Positions 25,486-34,067 of a stretch of 51,215 nt of DNA are shown here, piece by piece. The notes under the pieces are model-generated. The model saw nothing but the letters and a program-made list of their open reading frames with translations. It was not told the origin of the DNA and did not search any database. Position 1 is the stretch's first letter. Each line of letters starts with the position of its first letter. Location: contig QFQD01000018.1 of NCBI GenBank assembly GCA_003241485.1, forward strand, positions 1 to 51,215. The letters run 5' to 3'. The translations under genes and the position numbers were made by a program. This DNA comes from Ancylobacter novellus. GTDB lineage: Bacteria > Pseudomonadota > Alphaproteobacteria > Rhizobiales > Xanthobacteraceae.

Positions 25486-27135
25486 CTACATGTTCGGATA
25501 GTTCGGCCCGCAGCCGCCCTCGGGGGCGACCCAGGTGATGTTCTGGTTGGGGTCCTTGATATCGCAGGTCTTACAGTGCACGCAGTTCTGCGCGTTGATT
25601 TGAAAGCGCGCACCCGCGTCTTCTTCCACCCATTCATATACGCCCGCCGGGCAGTAGCGCGCCGAAGGTCCGGCATAGACGTCGTGCTCGGACATCTTCT
25701 GCAGCGTCATGTCGGCGACCTTGAGGTGGATCGGCTGGTCCTCCTCATGATTGGTGTTGGACAGGAACACCGAGGACAGCTTGTCGAACGACACCACGCC
25801 ATCGGGCTTGGGGTAGTCGATCTTCTTGGACGACGCCGCCGGCTTCAGCGAGGCATAGTCCGGCTTGCCGTGCTTCAGCGTGCCGAAGGGCGAGACGCCG
25901 AACAGCGTGTTCGCCCACATGTCGAGCCCGCCCAGCCCGATACCGAGATAGGTACCGAGCTTCGACCAGAGCGGCTTCACATTGCGGACCTTCTTGAGGT
26001 CATCGCCGATCTCGGACGAGCGCCAGCCGGCCTCATAGCCTTCCAGCACATCGTGCTGGCGGCCGTCGCCCAGCGCCTTGAACGCCTCTTCCGCCGCCTG
26101 CATGCCGGAGAGCACGGCGTTGTGGCTGCCCTTGATGCGCGGCACGTTGATGAAGCCCGCCGCGCAGCCCACCAGCGCCCCACCGGGGAACACCAGCTTC
26201 GGCACGGACTGCCAGCCGCCCTCGGTGATCGCCCGTGCGCCATAGGCGAGGCGCTTGCCGCCCTCGAACGTCCCGCGGATCGCAGGATGCGTCTTGAAGC
26301 GCTGGAACTCCTCGAACGGCGCCAGATAAGGGTTCGAGTAGTTGAGGTGGACCACGAAGCCCACCATCACCTGCCCGTCCTCCATGTGGTAGAGGAACGA
26401 GCCGCCACCCGCGGCATTGCCCAGCGGCCAGCCGAAGGAATGCTGCACAAGGCCGGGGTGGTGCTTGTCCGGCGCCACCTTCCACAGCTCCTTCAGCCCG
26501 ATGCCGTATTTCTGCGGCTCGCGGCCCTCGTCGAGCTTGTAGCGGGCGATGAGCTGCTTGGAGAGTTGGCCGCGCGCGCCTTCGGCGAACAGCGTGTACT
26601 TGCCGCGCAACTCCATGCCGCGCGTGTAGCGGTCGGTCATCTCGCCATCGCGGCCGATGCCCATATCGCCGGTCGCGACACCTACCACCGCGCCGTCCTC
26701 GAACAGCACCTCATTGGCGGCAAAGCCCGGATAGATCTCGACGCCTAGCGCCTCGGCCTGCGCGGCCAGCCAGCGCGCGACATTACCAAGCGAGCCGATA
26801 TAGTTGCCGTGATTGTTCATCAGCGGCGGCATCAACCCATTGGGCAGGCGCAGCGAACCCGCCGGGCCGAGCAGATAGAACCGGTCGTCGGTAACCGGCG
26901 TCTTCAGCGGCGCATCGGCATCGTCCCGCCAGTCGGGGAACAGCCAGTCGAGCCCGATCGGATCGATCACCGCGCCGGAGAGGATGTGGGCGCCGACCTC
27001 GGAGCCCTTCTCCACAACGACGACGGAAATCTCTTCCCCGAGTTGCTTCAGCCGGATCGCCGCGGCAAGCCCCGCCGGGCCCGCGCCGACGATGACGACG
27101 TCATAATCCATCGCCTCGCGTTCGGGCATCGTCAT
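25486..27135 (-). CDS. Electron-transfer flavoprotein-ubiquinone oxidoreductase
   Basis: A 549-residue ETF-QO, the membrane-associated enzyme that takes electrons from reduced ETF and gives them to ubiquinone, feeding acyl-CoA dehydrogenase electrons into respiration. The N-terminal FAD motif is VVIVGAGPAGLAAAIRLKQ; EKGSEVGAHILSGAVIDP follows, and the C terminus carries the 4Fe-4S ferredoxin motif in CPAGVYEW and CVHCKTCDIKDP. Length is normal (about 550). The ATG overlaps the etfA stop (ATGA at 27132-27135). It is the last gene of the leftward operon. Confidence 0.95.
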   Translation of the reverse strand: MTMPEREAMDYDVVIVGAGPAGLAAAIRLKQLGEEISVVVVEKGSEVGAHILSGAVIDPIGLDWLFPDWRDDADAPLKTPVTDDRFYLLGPAGSLRLPNGLMPPLMNNHGNYIGSLGNVARWLAAQAEALGVEIYPGFAANEVLFEDGAVVGVATGDMGIGRDGEMTDRYTRGMELRGKYTLFAEGARGQLSKQLIARYKLDEGREPQKYGIGLKELWKVAPDKHHPGLVQHSFGWPLGNAAGGGSFLYHMEDGQVMVGFVVHLNYSNPYLAPFEEFQRFKTHPAIRGTFEGGKRLAYGARAITEGGWQSVPKLVFPGGALVGCAAGFINVPRIKGSHNAVLSGMQAAEEAFKALGDGRQHDVLEGYEAGWRSSEIGDDLKKVRNVKPLWSKLGTYLGIGLGGLDMWANTLFGVSPFGTLKHGKPDYASLKPAASSKKIDYPKPDGVVSFDKLSSVFLSNTNHEEDQPIHLKVADMTLQKMSEHDVYAGPSARYCPAGVYEWVEEDAGARFQINAQNCVHCKTCDIKDPNQNITWVAPEGGCGPNYPNM

Positions 27136-28067
27136 GTTTTGAGCATCCCCGTCAGTTCGGGGACGATCTGGAACAGATCCCCGACGAGGCCGAAATCGGC
27201 GACCTGGAAGATCGGCGCTTCGTCATCCTTGTTCACCGCGACGATGACCTTGGAATCCTTCATGCCTGCCAGATGCTGGATCGCGCCGGAGATACCGACC
27301 GCGACATAGAGATCGGGCGCGACCACCTTGCCGGTCTGGCCGACCTGCCAGTCATTCGGCGCGTAGCCGGCATCGACCGCGGCGCGGGACGCGCCAACGG
27401 CGGCGCCCAGCGCATCGGCCAGCGGCTCGATCACGGCGTGGAAATTCTCGGAGGAGCCGAGCGCACGGCCGCCCGAGACGATCAGGCGGGCGCTGGCCAG
27501 TTCCGGCCGGTCGCTCTGCGCGATTTCCTCGCCGACGAAGCGCGACAAACCGGGATCACCGGCCGCATCGACGCCGCGGATCGGCGCCGATCCGCCCTCG
27601 CCCGTCGCGGCGAAGGAAGCGGTGCGCACGGTGATGACCTTCTTTGCCTCGCCGGAGCGCACGGTCTGGATCGCGTTGCCGGCATAGATCGGCCGCTCGA
27701 ATGTGTCGGGCGCCAGCACCTTGACGATGTCGGAGACCTGCATCACGTCGAGCAGGGCGGCCACGCGCGGCAGCACGTTCTTGCCCACCGCGGTGGAAGG
27801 CGCGAGAATCGCGTCGTAACCGCCTGAAAGCGCCACGATCAGCGCCGCCAGCGGCTCGGCGAGGCGGTGGGCGTAGAGCGGCGAATCGGCGAGCAGCACC
27901 TCGGCCACGCCGTCGAGCCTGGCAGCGGCTTCGGCAGCGGCGCGGGCATTGCCGCTGGCGACCAGCACATGCACGGGAGCGCCAAGTGCGAGGGCCGCGG
28001 TCAGCGCGCGGGCGGTGACCGGGTTGAGATGAGCGTCGTCATGCTCGGCAAGCAGCAAGGTCGCCAT
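27132..28067 (-). CDS. etfA: Electron-transfer flavoprotein alpha subunit
   Basis: A 311-residue EtfA. It begins MATLLLAEHDDAHLNPVTAR, has VLAPDTFERPIYAGNAIQTV in the middle, and the C-terminal FAD-binding domain with LIVSGGRALGSSENFH, GASRAAVDAGYAPNDWQVGQTGK and LYVAVGISGAIQHLAGM, ending in FQIVPELTGML. It pairs with EtfB to carry electrons from acyl-CoA dehydrogenases. It is two bases downstream of etfB. Confidence 0.96.
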   Translation of the reverse strand: MATLLLAEHDDAHLNPVTARALTAALALGAPVHVLVASGNARAAAEAAARLDGVAEVLLADSPLYAHRLAEPLAALIVALSGGYDAILAPSTAVGKNVLPRVAALLDVMQVSDIVKVLAPDTFERPIYAGNAIQTVRSGEAKKVITVRTASFAATGEGGSAPIRGVDAAGDPGLSRFVGEEIAQSDRPELASARLIVSGGRALGSSENFHAVIEPLADALGAAVGASRAAVDAGYAPNDWQVGQTGKVVAPDLYVAVGISGAIQHLAGMKDSKVIVAVNKDDEAPIFQVADFGLVGDLFQIVPELTGMLKT

Positions 28068-28069
28068 AA

Positions 28070-28819
28070 TCAGAGCACTCCCGCCTTCTTGAGATTGGCC
28101 ACGAGTTCGGCGGCCGAGGCCACCTTGATGCCGGCGCTGCGGCCGGTCGGCTCGGCGGTCGAGACGATGGTGAGGCGCGGCGCGACGTCGACGCCGAGCT
28201 CGGAAGGCGAGGTCTCCGCGATCGGCTTCTTCTTCGCCTTCATGATGTTCGGCAGGCTGGCATAGCGCGGCTCGTTGAGGCGCAGATCCGTGGTCACCAC
28301 CGCCGGCAGGTTGAGGCTGACCGTCTGCAGGCCGCCATCGATCTCGCGGGTGACGTCGACCGTGCCGTCGGCGGGTGCGACCTTGGACGCGAAGGTGCCC
28401 TGCGGCCAGCCGAGCAAGGCGGCGAGCATCTGGCCGGTCTGGTTGCAGTCGTCGTCGATCGCCTGCTTGCCGAGGATGACGAGGGCCGGGCCTTCCTGCT
28501 CGATCACCTTCTTCAGCAGCTTGGCCACAGCGAGCGGCTCGACACCGGCCTCCTCGGTCTTCACCCAGATGCCGCGATCGGCGCCCATGGCCAGCGCGGT
28601 GCGGATGGTCTCGTCGGTCTTCACCGGGCCGATGGAGACGGCGATCACTTCGCTCGCCTTGCCGGCCTCTTTCAGACGGAGCGCCTCCTCGACGGCGATC
28701 TCGTCGAAGGGGTTCATCGACATCTTCACATTGGCGAGCTCGACGCCCGAGCCATCCGCCTTGACGCGGATCTTGACGTTGTAGTCGACCACCCGCTTCA
28801 CGGGCACCAGGATCTTCAT
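28070..28819 (-). CDS. etfB: Electron-transfer flavoprotein beta subunit
   Basis: A 249-residue EtfB: MKILVPVKRVVDYNVKIRVK, MNPFDEIAVEEALRLKE, the AMP-binding VILGKQAIDDDCNQTGQM, and LPAVVTTDLRLNEPRYASLP before the recognition-loop KAKKKPI. Start chosen at 28819, the ATG for the universal MKILVPVKR start; the open frame continues upstream without family similarity. Co-transcribed with etfA and ETF-QO. Confidence 0.96.
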   Translation of the reverse strand: MKILVPVKRVVDYNVKIRVKADGSGVELANVKMSMNPFDEIAVEEALRLKEAGKASEVIAVSIGPVKTDETIRTALAMGADRGIWVKTEEAGVEPLAVAKLLKKVIEQEGPALVILGKQAIDDDCNQTGQMLAALLGWPQGTFASKVAPADGTVDVTREIDGGLQTVSLNLPAVVTTDLRLNEPRYASLPNIMKAKKKPIAETSPSELGVDVAPRLTIVSTAEPTGRSAGIKVASAAELVANLKKAGVL

Positions 28820-28847
28820 AGTCAACACCTTCTGCAAAATGGAGCGC

Positions 28848-29840
28848 CTACATTGCCGGCAAATAAGCGGCGGACGCTCTATCGGGACACTCCGGCCCTG
28901 ACATGATGGCTTCGGTCGCACCGAGGCTCGCCCGTGCGGCGACATATTCGGCATGCAGTCGACGACACAGATCGCCGGCCGTCGGCAGATCACCGATCGA
29001 GCCGACGCCTTGACCGGCCGACCAGACATCGCGCCACGCCTTCGCCTCGCTGCCGACATCGAGCCCTCCGGGCGAGGGCGGGTGGGCCGGGTCGATGCCG
29101 GCGGCGGAAAGGCTGGGGCCGAGAAAATTCGCCGGCACGCCGGAAACGGCGGCAGTGTGCACGATGTGCTCGGCGCGGCTGTCCAGGATCATCGCCTTGT
29201 GCCCTGCCGCGATCATCGTCTCCTGCGTCGCCAGGAAGCGGGTGCCGATATAGGCGAGGTCCGCGCCGATCAACTGCGCGGCGGCAATGTGCGCGCCCGT
29301 CGAGAGAGCCCCGGCAAGGGCGATCATGCCGTCGAACACCTGTCGAATTTCGGGAACCAGTGCGAATGGGCTCAGCAGGCCGGCATGACCGCCCGCCCCA
29401 GCGCAGACAGCGACGATGCCATCGACCCCGGCCGATACCGCTTTTTCAGCATGCCGGCGCGAAATCACGTCGTGTAGCACCAGCCCACCATAACCGTGCA
29501 CAGTCTCGACTACTTCACGCACCGCACCAAGTGAGGTGATCACCACGGGCACGTGGTGAGCTTCGATTTGCCGGAGGTCGGCGGCGAGCCGGGTGTTAGA
29601 ACGATGGACGATAAGGTTGACGCCGAAAGGCGCAGCGTGCCGATGGGGCGTGAGCCTCTCTTCTATCTCCTCCATCCAGCCGGCGAAGTGCTCGGTTGTC
29701 CGCAGATTGAGGGCGGGAAACGTACCGAGCAACCCGTTCCGGCAGGTCTCGACGACGAGATCGGGACCCGATGCCAGGAACATCGGCGCTACGATAGCGG
29801 GCAGCGAGAGATGTTCTCGCAGCAGAAGGGGCGTCGGCAT
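28848..29840 (-). CDS. Nitronate monooxygenase family FMN protein
   Basis: A 330-residue TIM-barrel FMN enzyme of the nitronate monooxygenase / 2-nitropropane dioxygenase family: LPAIVAPMFLASGPDLVVE, PFGVNLIVHRSN, VITSLGAVREVVE, GVDGIVAVCAGAGGHAG and DLAYIGTRFLATQET. Related proteins appear in fatty-acid and lipid operons, where the true substrate is unclear; some act as trans-2-enoyl reductases. It lies 28 bp before etfB in the leftward operon, which points to a role in acyl chain handling rather than nitroalkane detoxification. Confidence 0.85.
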   Translation of the reverse strand: MPTPLLLREHLSLPAIVAPMFLASGPDLVVETCRNGLLGTFPALNLRTTEHFAGWMEEIEERLTPHRHAAPFGVNLIVHRSNTRLAADLRQIEAHHVPVVITSLGAVREVVETVHGYGGLVLHDVISRRHAEKAVSAGVDGIVAVCAGAGGHAGLLSPFALVPEIRQVFDGMIALAGALSTGAHIAAAQLIGADLAYIGTRFLATQETMIAAGHKAMILDSRAEHIVHTAAVSGVPANFLGPSLSAAGIDPAHPPSPGGLDVGSEAKAWRDVWSAGQGVGSIGDLPTAGDLCRRLHAEYVAARASLGATEAIMSGPECPDRASAAYLPAM

Positions 29841-29906
29841 GATTTCGTTTCCTCTCTTCGGCGCGGTCTGATGCGCCCTATTTTTATGTCGTGCGGTCTG
29901 GCGGAC

Positions 29907-30470
29907 TTAGATGGCGTCTTCCTTCAGAGGCGGAATAGACGCGGTGCCGGCGCCAAGCTGAACGAAGATCTCCGGCAGCGGCGGGCTGCGCGGCGCGAGG
30001 CCGAGCGCAGCGAACAGTTCCGTGATCCTTACTTTGCGGGCCGGCGAGCCGGGGTGAAGCAGGCTGGCGCGAACCGCCGCGCTCGCCGCCACCTCGCCCG
30101 CCTGGGCACCGGAGGCAATGATGAAACGCTGCTCGATGAAGACGGCATGCTCGGTCCAGCCGGCGATGGAGGTTTCCAGCCGAAAACGCTGGAACGGCTT
30201 CAGGGAGCGGCGATAGCGGATCGTCGCGCCGGTCAGCACGGCGGTCCAGCGTTTCGCGAGAATCGTGCGGCCAAGCCCCGCGCGTAGCAGTAGGTCGACA
30301 CGGCCGAGGTCCATGAGAGTGAGGTACCGGCCATTGTTCATATGGGCGTTGAAGTCGAGATCGTTCGGCCAGACACGCATAGTCAGAACCGACGTGCCAT
30401 CGGGAACCGCGAGCCTCGGCGCCAGCAGCGCCGAAACGACGGTGCGCCCGAGGCGCAGCCACGTACCCAT
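29907..30470 (-). CDS. Hotdog-fold acyl-CoA thioesterase-like protein (THEM6/4HBT type)
   Basis: A 187-residue hotdog-fold protein. The signature DLDFNAHMNNGRYLTLMDLG (with the N-x-H-x-N-N-G-x-Y pattern) is that of 4HBT-like thioesterases; ATIRYRRSLKPFQRFRLETS and FIEQRFIIASG follow. Such enzymes hydrolyse acyl-CoA and may prevent CoA depletion. Start at ATG 30470 because AGGGAGACGAGA sits just upstream; an ATG 13 codons earlier lies close to the operator. First gene of the leftward operon. Confidence 0.75.
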   Translation of the reverse strand: MGTWLRLGRTVVSALLAPRLAVPDGTSVLTMRVWPNDLDFNAHMNNGRYLTLMDLGRVDLLLRAGLGRTILAKRWTAVLTGATIRYRRSLKPFQRFRLETSIAGWTEHAVFIEQRFIIASGAQAGEVAASAAVRASLLHPGSPARKVRITELFAALGLAPRSPPLPEIFVQLGAGTASIPPLKEDAI

Positions 30471-30521
30471 TCTCGTCTCCCTTTCGCCGGAGATATCCGA
30501 GCGACCCATCTTGCGTGAAAG

Positions 30522-30533
30522 TGACGTATACGT
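30522..30533. promoter_or_regulatory. Palindromic operator in the divergent acyl-CoA promoter
   Basis: ACGTATACGT (30524-30533) is a perfect 10-bp palindrome preceded by TG. It lies between the thioesterase operon (leftward) and the acyl-CoA ligase operon (rightward), about 50 bp from the former start and 85 bp from the latter, and recurs upstream of fadL. The MerR-family protein encoded at 32426 is the most economical binding partner. LiuR-type regulators of acyl-CoA catabolism are MerR proteins, but I have not shown that this sequence fits their motif. Confidence 0.55.
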
Positions 30534-30619
30534 ATATTAGATAACCAAAAGGTCATGTAATCAATACCCGACCGAACGCCTCGCAAGAAGGCGAATCGAC
30601 AACCAAATGGGGAAGCGAC

Positions 30620-32401
30620 GTGCCGGGAGATTTCCGCGAGATGCCGCAGGCCAGTGCGGTGGATCGAAAACAATTTTATGCGCCGCATGGAATCTCGGGT
30701 GCGATGCCCGAGGGTGCCACGGGCATCGCAGGGGCTTGGCCACAGACCCTGCCCGAATTGCTGGACTGGGCGGTGGAGCAGCATGCGAACCGCCCGGCCC
30801 TCGATTTCATCGGGCGCGTGTGGACCTATCGCCAGCTTGGGCGCATGGTCGACCAGGTTGCCGCCGGGCTGCAACAGATCGGCGTGAAGCGGGAGACCCG
30901 TATCGGGCTTTGCCTGCCGAATGTGCCCTATTACGTGGCGTTCTATTTCGCAGCGCTCCGGCTCGGCGCGGTGGTGGTGAATTTCAACCCGCTCTACACC
31001 GCCCACGAGATTTCCACGCAGGTGCGCGATTCCAGAACCGAAGTGATGGTCACCTTGGATCTGGAGCGCATGTACCGGCCGATCGCGTCCATCGCGCAAG
31101 AAAGCGGGCTGTCGCGCATCATCGTATGTTCGCTCGCGGCGGCGCTGCCCAAAATGAAATCGGCGTTCTTCCGGCTGCTTCACCGCCGGGAAATCGCCCG
31201 CATCGGGCGCGGCGGCCGTCACATGACCTTCGACGCCCTTGTGGCGCTCGGGCGCGGGAAGCCGGCCCCCCGAACGCAGGTCGGTCTCAACGATCTGGCG
31301 GTGCTGCAATATACCGGGGGCACCACGGGCGTGCCCAAGGGGGCGATGCTCACCCATGCCAGTCTGATCGCCAATGCGCGCCAGCTTGTCGTCTTCGCCG
31401 GGCCGGGCACGCTGCGCCCCGGCGTGGAGAAGGTTCTGTGCGTGCTGCCGCTGTTCCACGTCTTCGCGATGACGGTATCGATGAACGTGGCGATCGGCAT
31501 CGGCGCGCAGATGATCCTGCTGCCGCAGTTCAAGCTCGATGATTTGCTGCGCACGATGGAACGCTGCAAGCCGACCGTGTTTCCGGCGGTGCCTACCCTT
31601 TATGGTGCCCTGAACGCTGCGGCGGACACGCGCAAGCTCGATATCACCTCGGTTCGGCTGTGCATCTCCGGCGGCGCGCCGCTGCCGCTTGAAGTGCGGA
31701 TGCGGTTCGAAAGCCTCACGGGTTGCCGGCTGTCCGAGGGCTATGGGCTCTCCGAATGCTCGCCGGTTGTCACGGTAAATCCGCTCGACGGGCGCCCGGG
31801 CCGGGCCGGCTCCGCCGGCCTCGCGCTGCCGGGGACCATCATCGAGATTCGCGACCCCGACAATCCGGGCGTGCTGCTCGGGCCCGGCGAGAGAGGCGAA
31901 GTCTGCGTCCGGGGACCGCAGGTCATGCTGGGATATTGGGGGCGCCCCGAGGATACCAGGGCCGTGATGATCGATGGCGCCCTGCGTACCGGGGATATCG
32001 GCTATGTCGACGAGGACGGTTTTCTTTTCCTCGTCGACCGGATCAAGGACCTGATCATCTGCAGCGGCTACAACGTCTATCCGCGCGTGATCGAGGAAGC
32101 GCTCCATGCGCATGAAGCGGTGGCCGAGGTCATCGCGATCGGCGTTCCCGACCCCTATCGCGGAGAAAGCCCGAAAGCGTTCGTCACGCTCAAGCCGGGT
32201 TTTGCAACGACGCCGGAGGAACTGCTCGCCTTTGTGGCCGAACGGATTTCCAAGATTGAAATACCCAGAGCCATCGAAATCCGCGAAAAGCTGCCCAAGA
32301 CCCTGATCGGCAAACTGTCGCGCAAGGAACTGGTCGCCGAGGAGCTCCTGCGCGCCAAGGCCGCAGCCAGCGTTTCGGTAGAGCGGGGTGCCCAATGTTG
32401 A
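30620..32401 (+). CDS. fadD: Long-chain acyl-CoA ligase (AMP-forming)
   Basis: A 593-residue adenylate-forming enzyme that activates fatty acids to acyl-CoA. Clear motifs: YTGGTTGVPKGAMLTH (P-loop, about 231-245), VFPAVPTLYGAL, YGLSECSPVVT, GDIGYVDEDGFLFLVDR and IKDLIICSGYNVYPR, with the C-terminal catalytic Lys near KLSRKEL. The start is uncertain: GTG 30620 (GGGGAAG upstream) or ATG 30641 (GGGAGA upstream). First gene of the rightward operon of six, divergent from the thioesterase operon. fadD is used in the broad sense; chain length preference is unknown. Confidence 0.9.
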   Translation: MPGDFREMPQASAVDRKQFYAPHGISGAMPEGATGIAGAWPQTLPELLDWAVEQHANRPALDFIGRVWTYRQLGRMVDQVAAGLQQIGVKRETRIGLCLPNVPYYVAFYFAALRLGAVVVNFNPLYTAHEISTQVRDSRTEVMVTLDLERMYRPIASIAQESGLSRIIVCSLAAALPKMKSAFFRLLHRREIARIGRGGRHMTFDALVALGRGKPAPRTQVGLNDLAVLQYTGGTTGVPKGAMLTHASLIANARQLVVFAGPGTLRPGVEKVLCVLPLFHVFAMTVSMNVAIGIGAQMILLPQFKLDDLLRTMERCKPTVFPAVPTLYGALNAAADTRKLDITSVRLCISGGAPLPLEVRMRFESLTGCRLSEGYGLSECSPVVTVNPLDGRPGRAGSAGLALPGTIIEIRDPDNPGVLLGPGERGEVCVRGPQVMLGYWGRPEDTRAVMIDGALRTGDIGYVDEDGFLFLVDRIKDLIICSGYNVYPRVIEEALHAHEAVAEVIAIGVPDPYRGESPKAFVTLKPGFATTPEELLAFVAERISKIEIPRAIEIREKLPKTLIGKLSRKELVAEELLRAKAAASVSVERGAQC

Positions 32402-32425
32402 CGCTTGGCTGGAGGAGCACATATT

Positions 32426-32860
32426 ATGCGCAACCTCACTCTCAGAAGGTCGCTCGTGACGGACAAGTTCTACACCGTAACCCAGCTCGCCGAGAACCTG
32501 GGTGTTACGGCGCGGGCTTTGCGGTTCTACGAGGACAAAGGCCTGATCGCGCCGCGCCGGGCCGGGAACACGCGTGTCTATACGCAACGCGACCGCGCGC
32601 GTCTGATTTTGATCCTGCGGGGCAAGCGCCTGGGTTTCTCGCTGCAGGAAATCAGGGAATATCTCGATCTCTACGACGTCGATCCCTCGCAGAAGGAGCA
32701 GTTACGCGCTCTTCTCAAGCGGGTGCGTTCGCGCGTTGCTCAGCTCGAAGAGCAGAGTGTTGCTCTCAGCCAGACGCTGGCAGAGCTGAAGGATATCGAG
32801 CGGCAGACCGGAATTGCACTGGCGGCCCACGAATCGGGACCCAAAGTCCAGGCCGGATAA
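32426..32860 (+). CDS. MerR-family transcriptional regulator
   Basis: A 144-residue MerR protein: N-terminal HTH (YTVTQLAENLGVTARALRFY, EDKGLIAPRRAGNTRVYTQ) and wing (RARLILILRGKRLGFSLQEI), then a dimerising coiled coil (about 95-130). There is no metal-binding Cys. Lying inside a beta-oxidation operon, it is likely the regulator of it, like LiuR or similar MerR regulators of acyl-CoA catabolism; acyl-CoA thioesters would be the ligand. ATG 32426 follows GGAGGAGC, which decides the start. Confidence 0.85.
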   Translation: MRNLTLRRSLVTDKFYTVTQLAENLGVTARALRFYEDKGLIAPRRAGNTRVYTQRDRARLILILRGKRLGFSLQEIREYLDLYDVDPSQKEQLRALLKRVRSRVAQLEEQSVALSQTLAELKDIERQTGIALAAHESGPKVQAG

Positions 32861-32930
32861 TCAGCAGCCGGCGATCGACCGGCAACGCGCGTCTGCGCGC
32901 GTCTTTCATCGATCTTCTCGAGAGGACATT

Positions 32931-34067
32931 ATGACGAATGTGGTCATCGCGGGCTACGCGCGCTCGCCGTTTACGCTTGCCAAAAAGGGCGGACTTGCCC
33001 GCGTCCGTCCAGACGATCTCGCCGCGGAGGTGGTCCGCGCCCTCATCACGCGAACCGGCGTCAAGGCCGACGACATCGAGGATCTGATCGTCGGCTGCGC
33101 CTTTCCCGAGGGCGAGCAGGGCTTCAACGTCGCGCGGCTCATCGGCCTGCTCGCCGATCTGCCGTTGGGCGTCGGCGGCCTGACGGTCAACCGCTTCTGC
33201 GGCTCCTCCATGCAGTCGGTACACATCGCCGCCGGGCAGATCCAGCTCGGCGCCGGCGAGGTCTTCATCTGCGCCGGTGTCGAGAGCATGAGCCGGGTGC
33301 CGATGATGGGCTTCAACCCGCTCCCCAACCCGGCGCTGCATGAGCGGAACGCCGGCGCCTATATGGGAATGGGCGACACGGCGGAGAATGTCGCACGGCG
33401 CTGGCAGATCACGCGCGCCGAGCAGGAGATGTTCGCCGTGCGTAGCCAACGCCGAGCGGCGGACGCGCAGGCCGCCGGCCGTCTCGCCGGCGAAATCGTG
33501 CCGATCAAGGTGAAGGGTTCCAGCGTCGACGCCGATGGCTGCATCCGCGCCGACACCACTGGCGAGACCCTCGCCGGGCTGAAGCCTGCCTTCCAGCAGG
33601 ACGGAACGGTGACGGCGGGCACCTCGTCCCCGCTCACCGACGGTGCCGCCGCCGTGCTGGTGTGCAGCGAGAGCTATGCCGAGCGCAACGGGCTGAAGCC
33701 GCTGGCGCGCATCGCCGCGGTCGGCGTGTCGGGGTGCGATCCGCAGATCATGGGCATCGGTCCGGTTGCCGCCACCCGCAAGGCGCTTGACCGCGCGGGC
33801 ATCGGCATCGAGGCGGTCGACGTGGTCGAGCTCAACGAGGCGTTTGCCAGCCAGGCGCTGGCCTGCGCGCGCGAACTCGGCATCCGCGACGAGACGCTGA
33901 ACATCGATGGCGGCGCGATCGCCCTCGGCCATCCGCTCGGGGCGACCGGCGCGCGCATCGTCGGCAAGGCGGCTTCGCTGCTTGAGCGCGAGGGCGGCCG
34001 CTATGCGCTCGCCACTCAGTGTATCGGCGGCGGCCAGGGCATCGCCACCCTGCTGGAGCGCGTGTGA
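32931..34067 (+). CDS. fadA: Acetyl-CoA acyltransferase (thiolase)
   Basis: A 378-residue thiolase that cleaves 3-ketoacyl-CoA with CoA, the last step of beta-oxidation. The nucleophile is Cys90 in NRFCGSSMQSV; LNEAFASQALA, the His in GGAIALGHPLGATGAR and the second Cys in CIGGGQG complete the active site. Start at ATG 32931 after GAGAGGAC. The stop overlaps the start of the next gene by one base. The co-operating subunit is the HADH-ECH fusion next door. Confidence 0.93.
   Translation: MTNVVIAGYARSPFTLAKKGGLARVRPDDLAAEVVRALITRTGVKADDIEDLIVGCAFPEGEQGFNVARLIGLLADLPLGVGGLTVNRFCGSSMQSVHIAAGQIQLGAGEVFICAGVESMSRVPMMGFNPLPNPALHERNAGAYMGMGDTAENVARRWQITRAEQEMFAVRSQRRAADAQAAGRLAGEIVPIKVKGSSVDADGCIRADTTGETLAGLKPAFQQDGTVTAGTSSPLTDGAAAVLVCSESYAERNGLKPLARIAAVGVSGCDPQIMGIGPVAATRKALDRAGIGIEAVDVVELNEAFASQALACARELGIRDETLNIDGGAIALGHPLGATGARIVGKAASLLEREGGRYALATQCIGGGQGIATLLERV

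Noticed and set aside
30607..31542. Alternative 311-codon frame overlapping the start of the acyl-CoA ligase gene
   Set aside because: The ligase frame has all the adenylate-forming motifs; this frame is an Arg/Ala/Gly-rich shadow.
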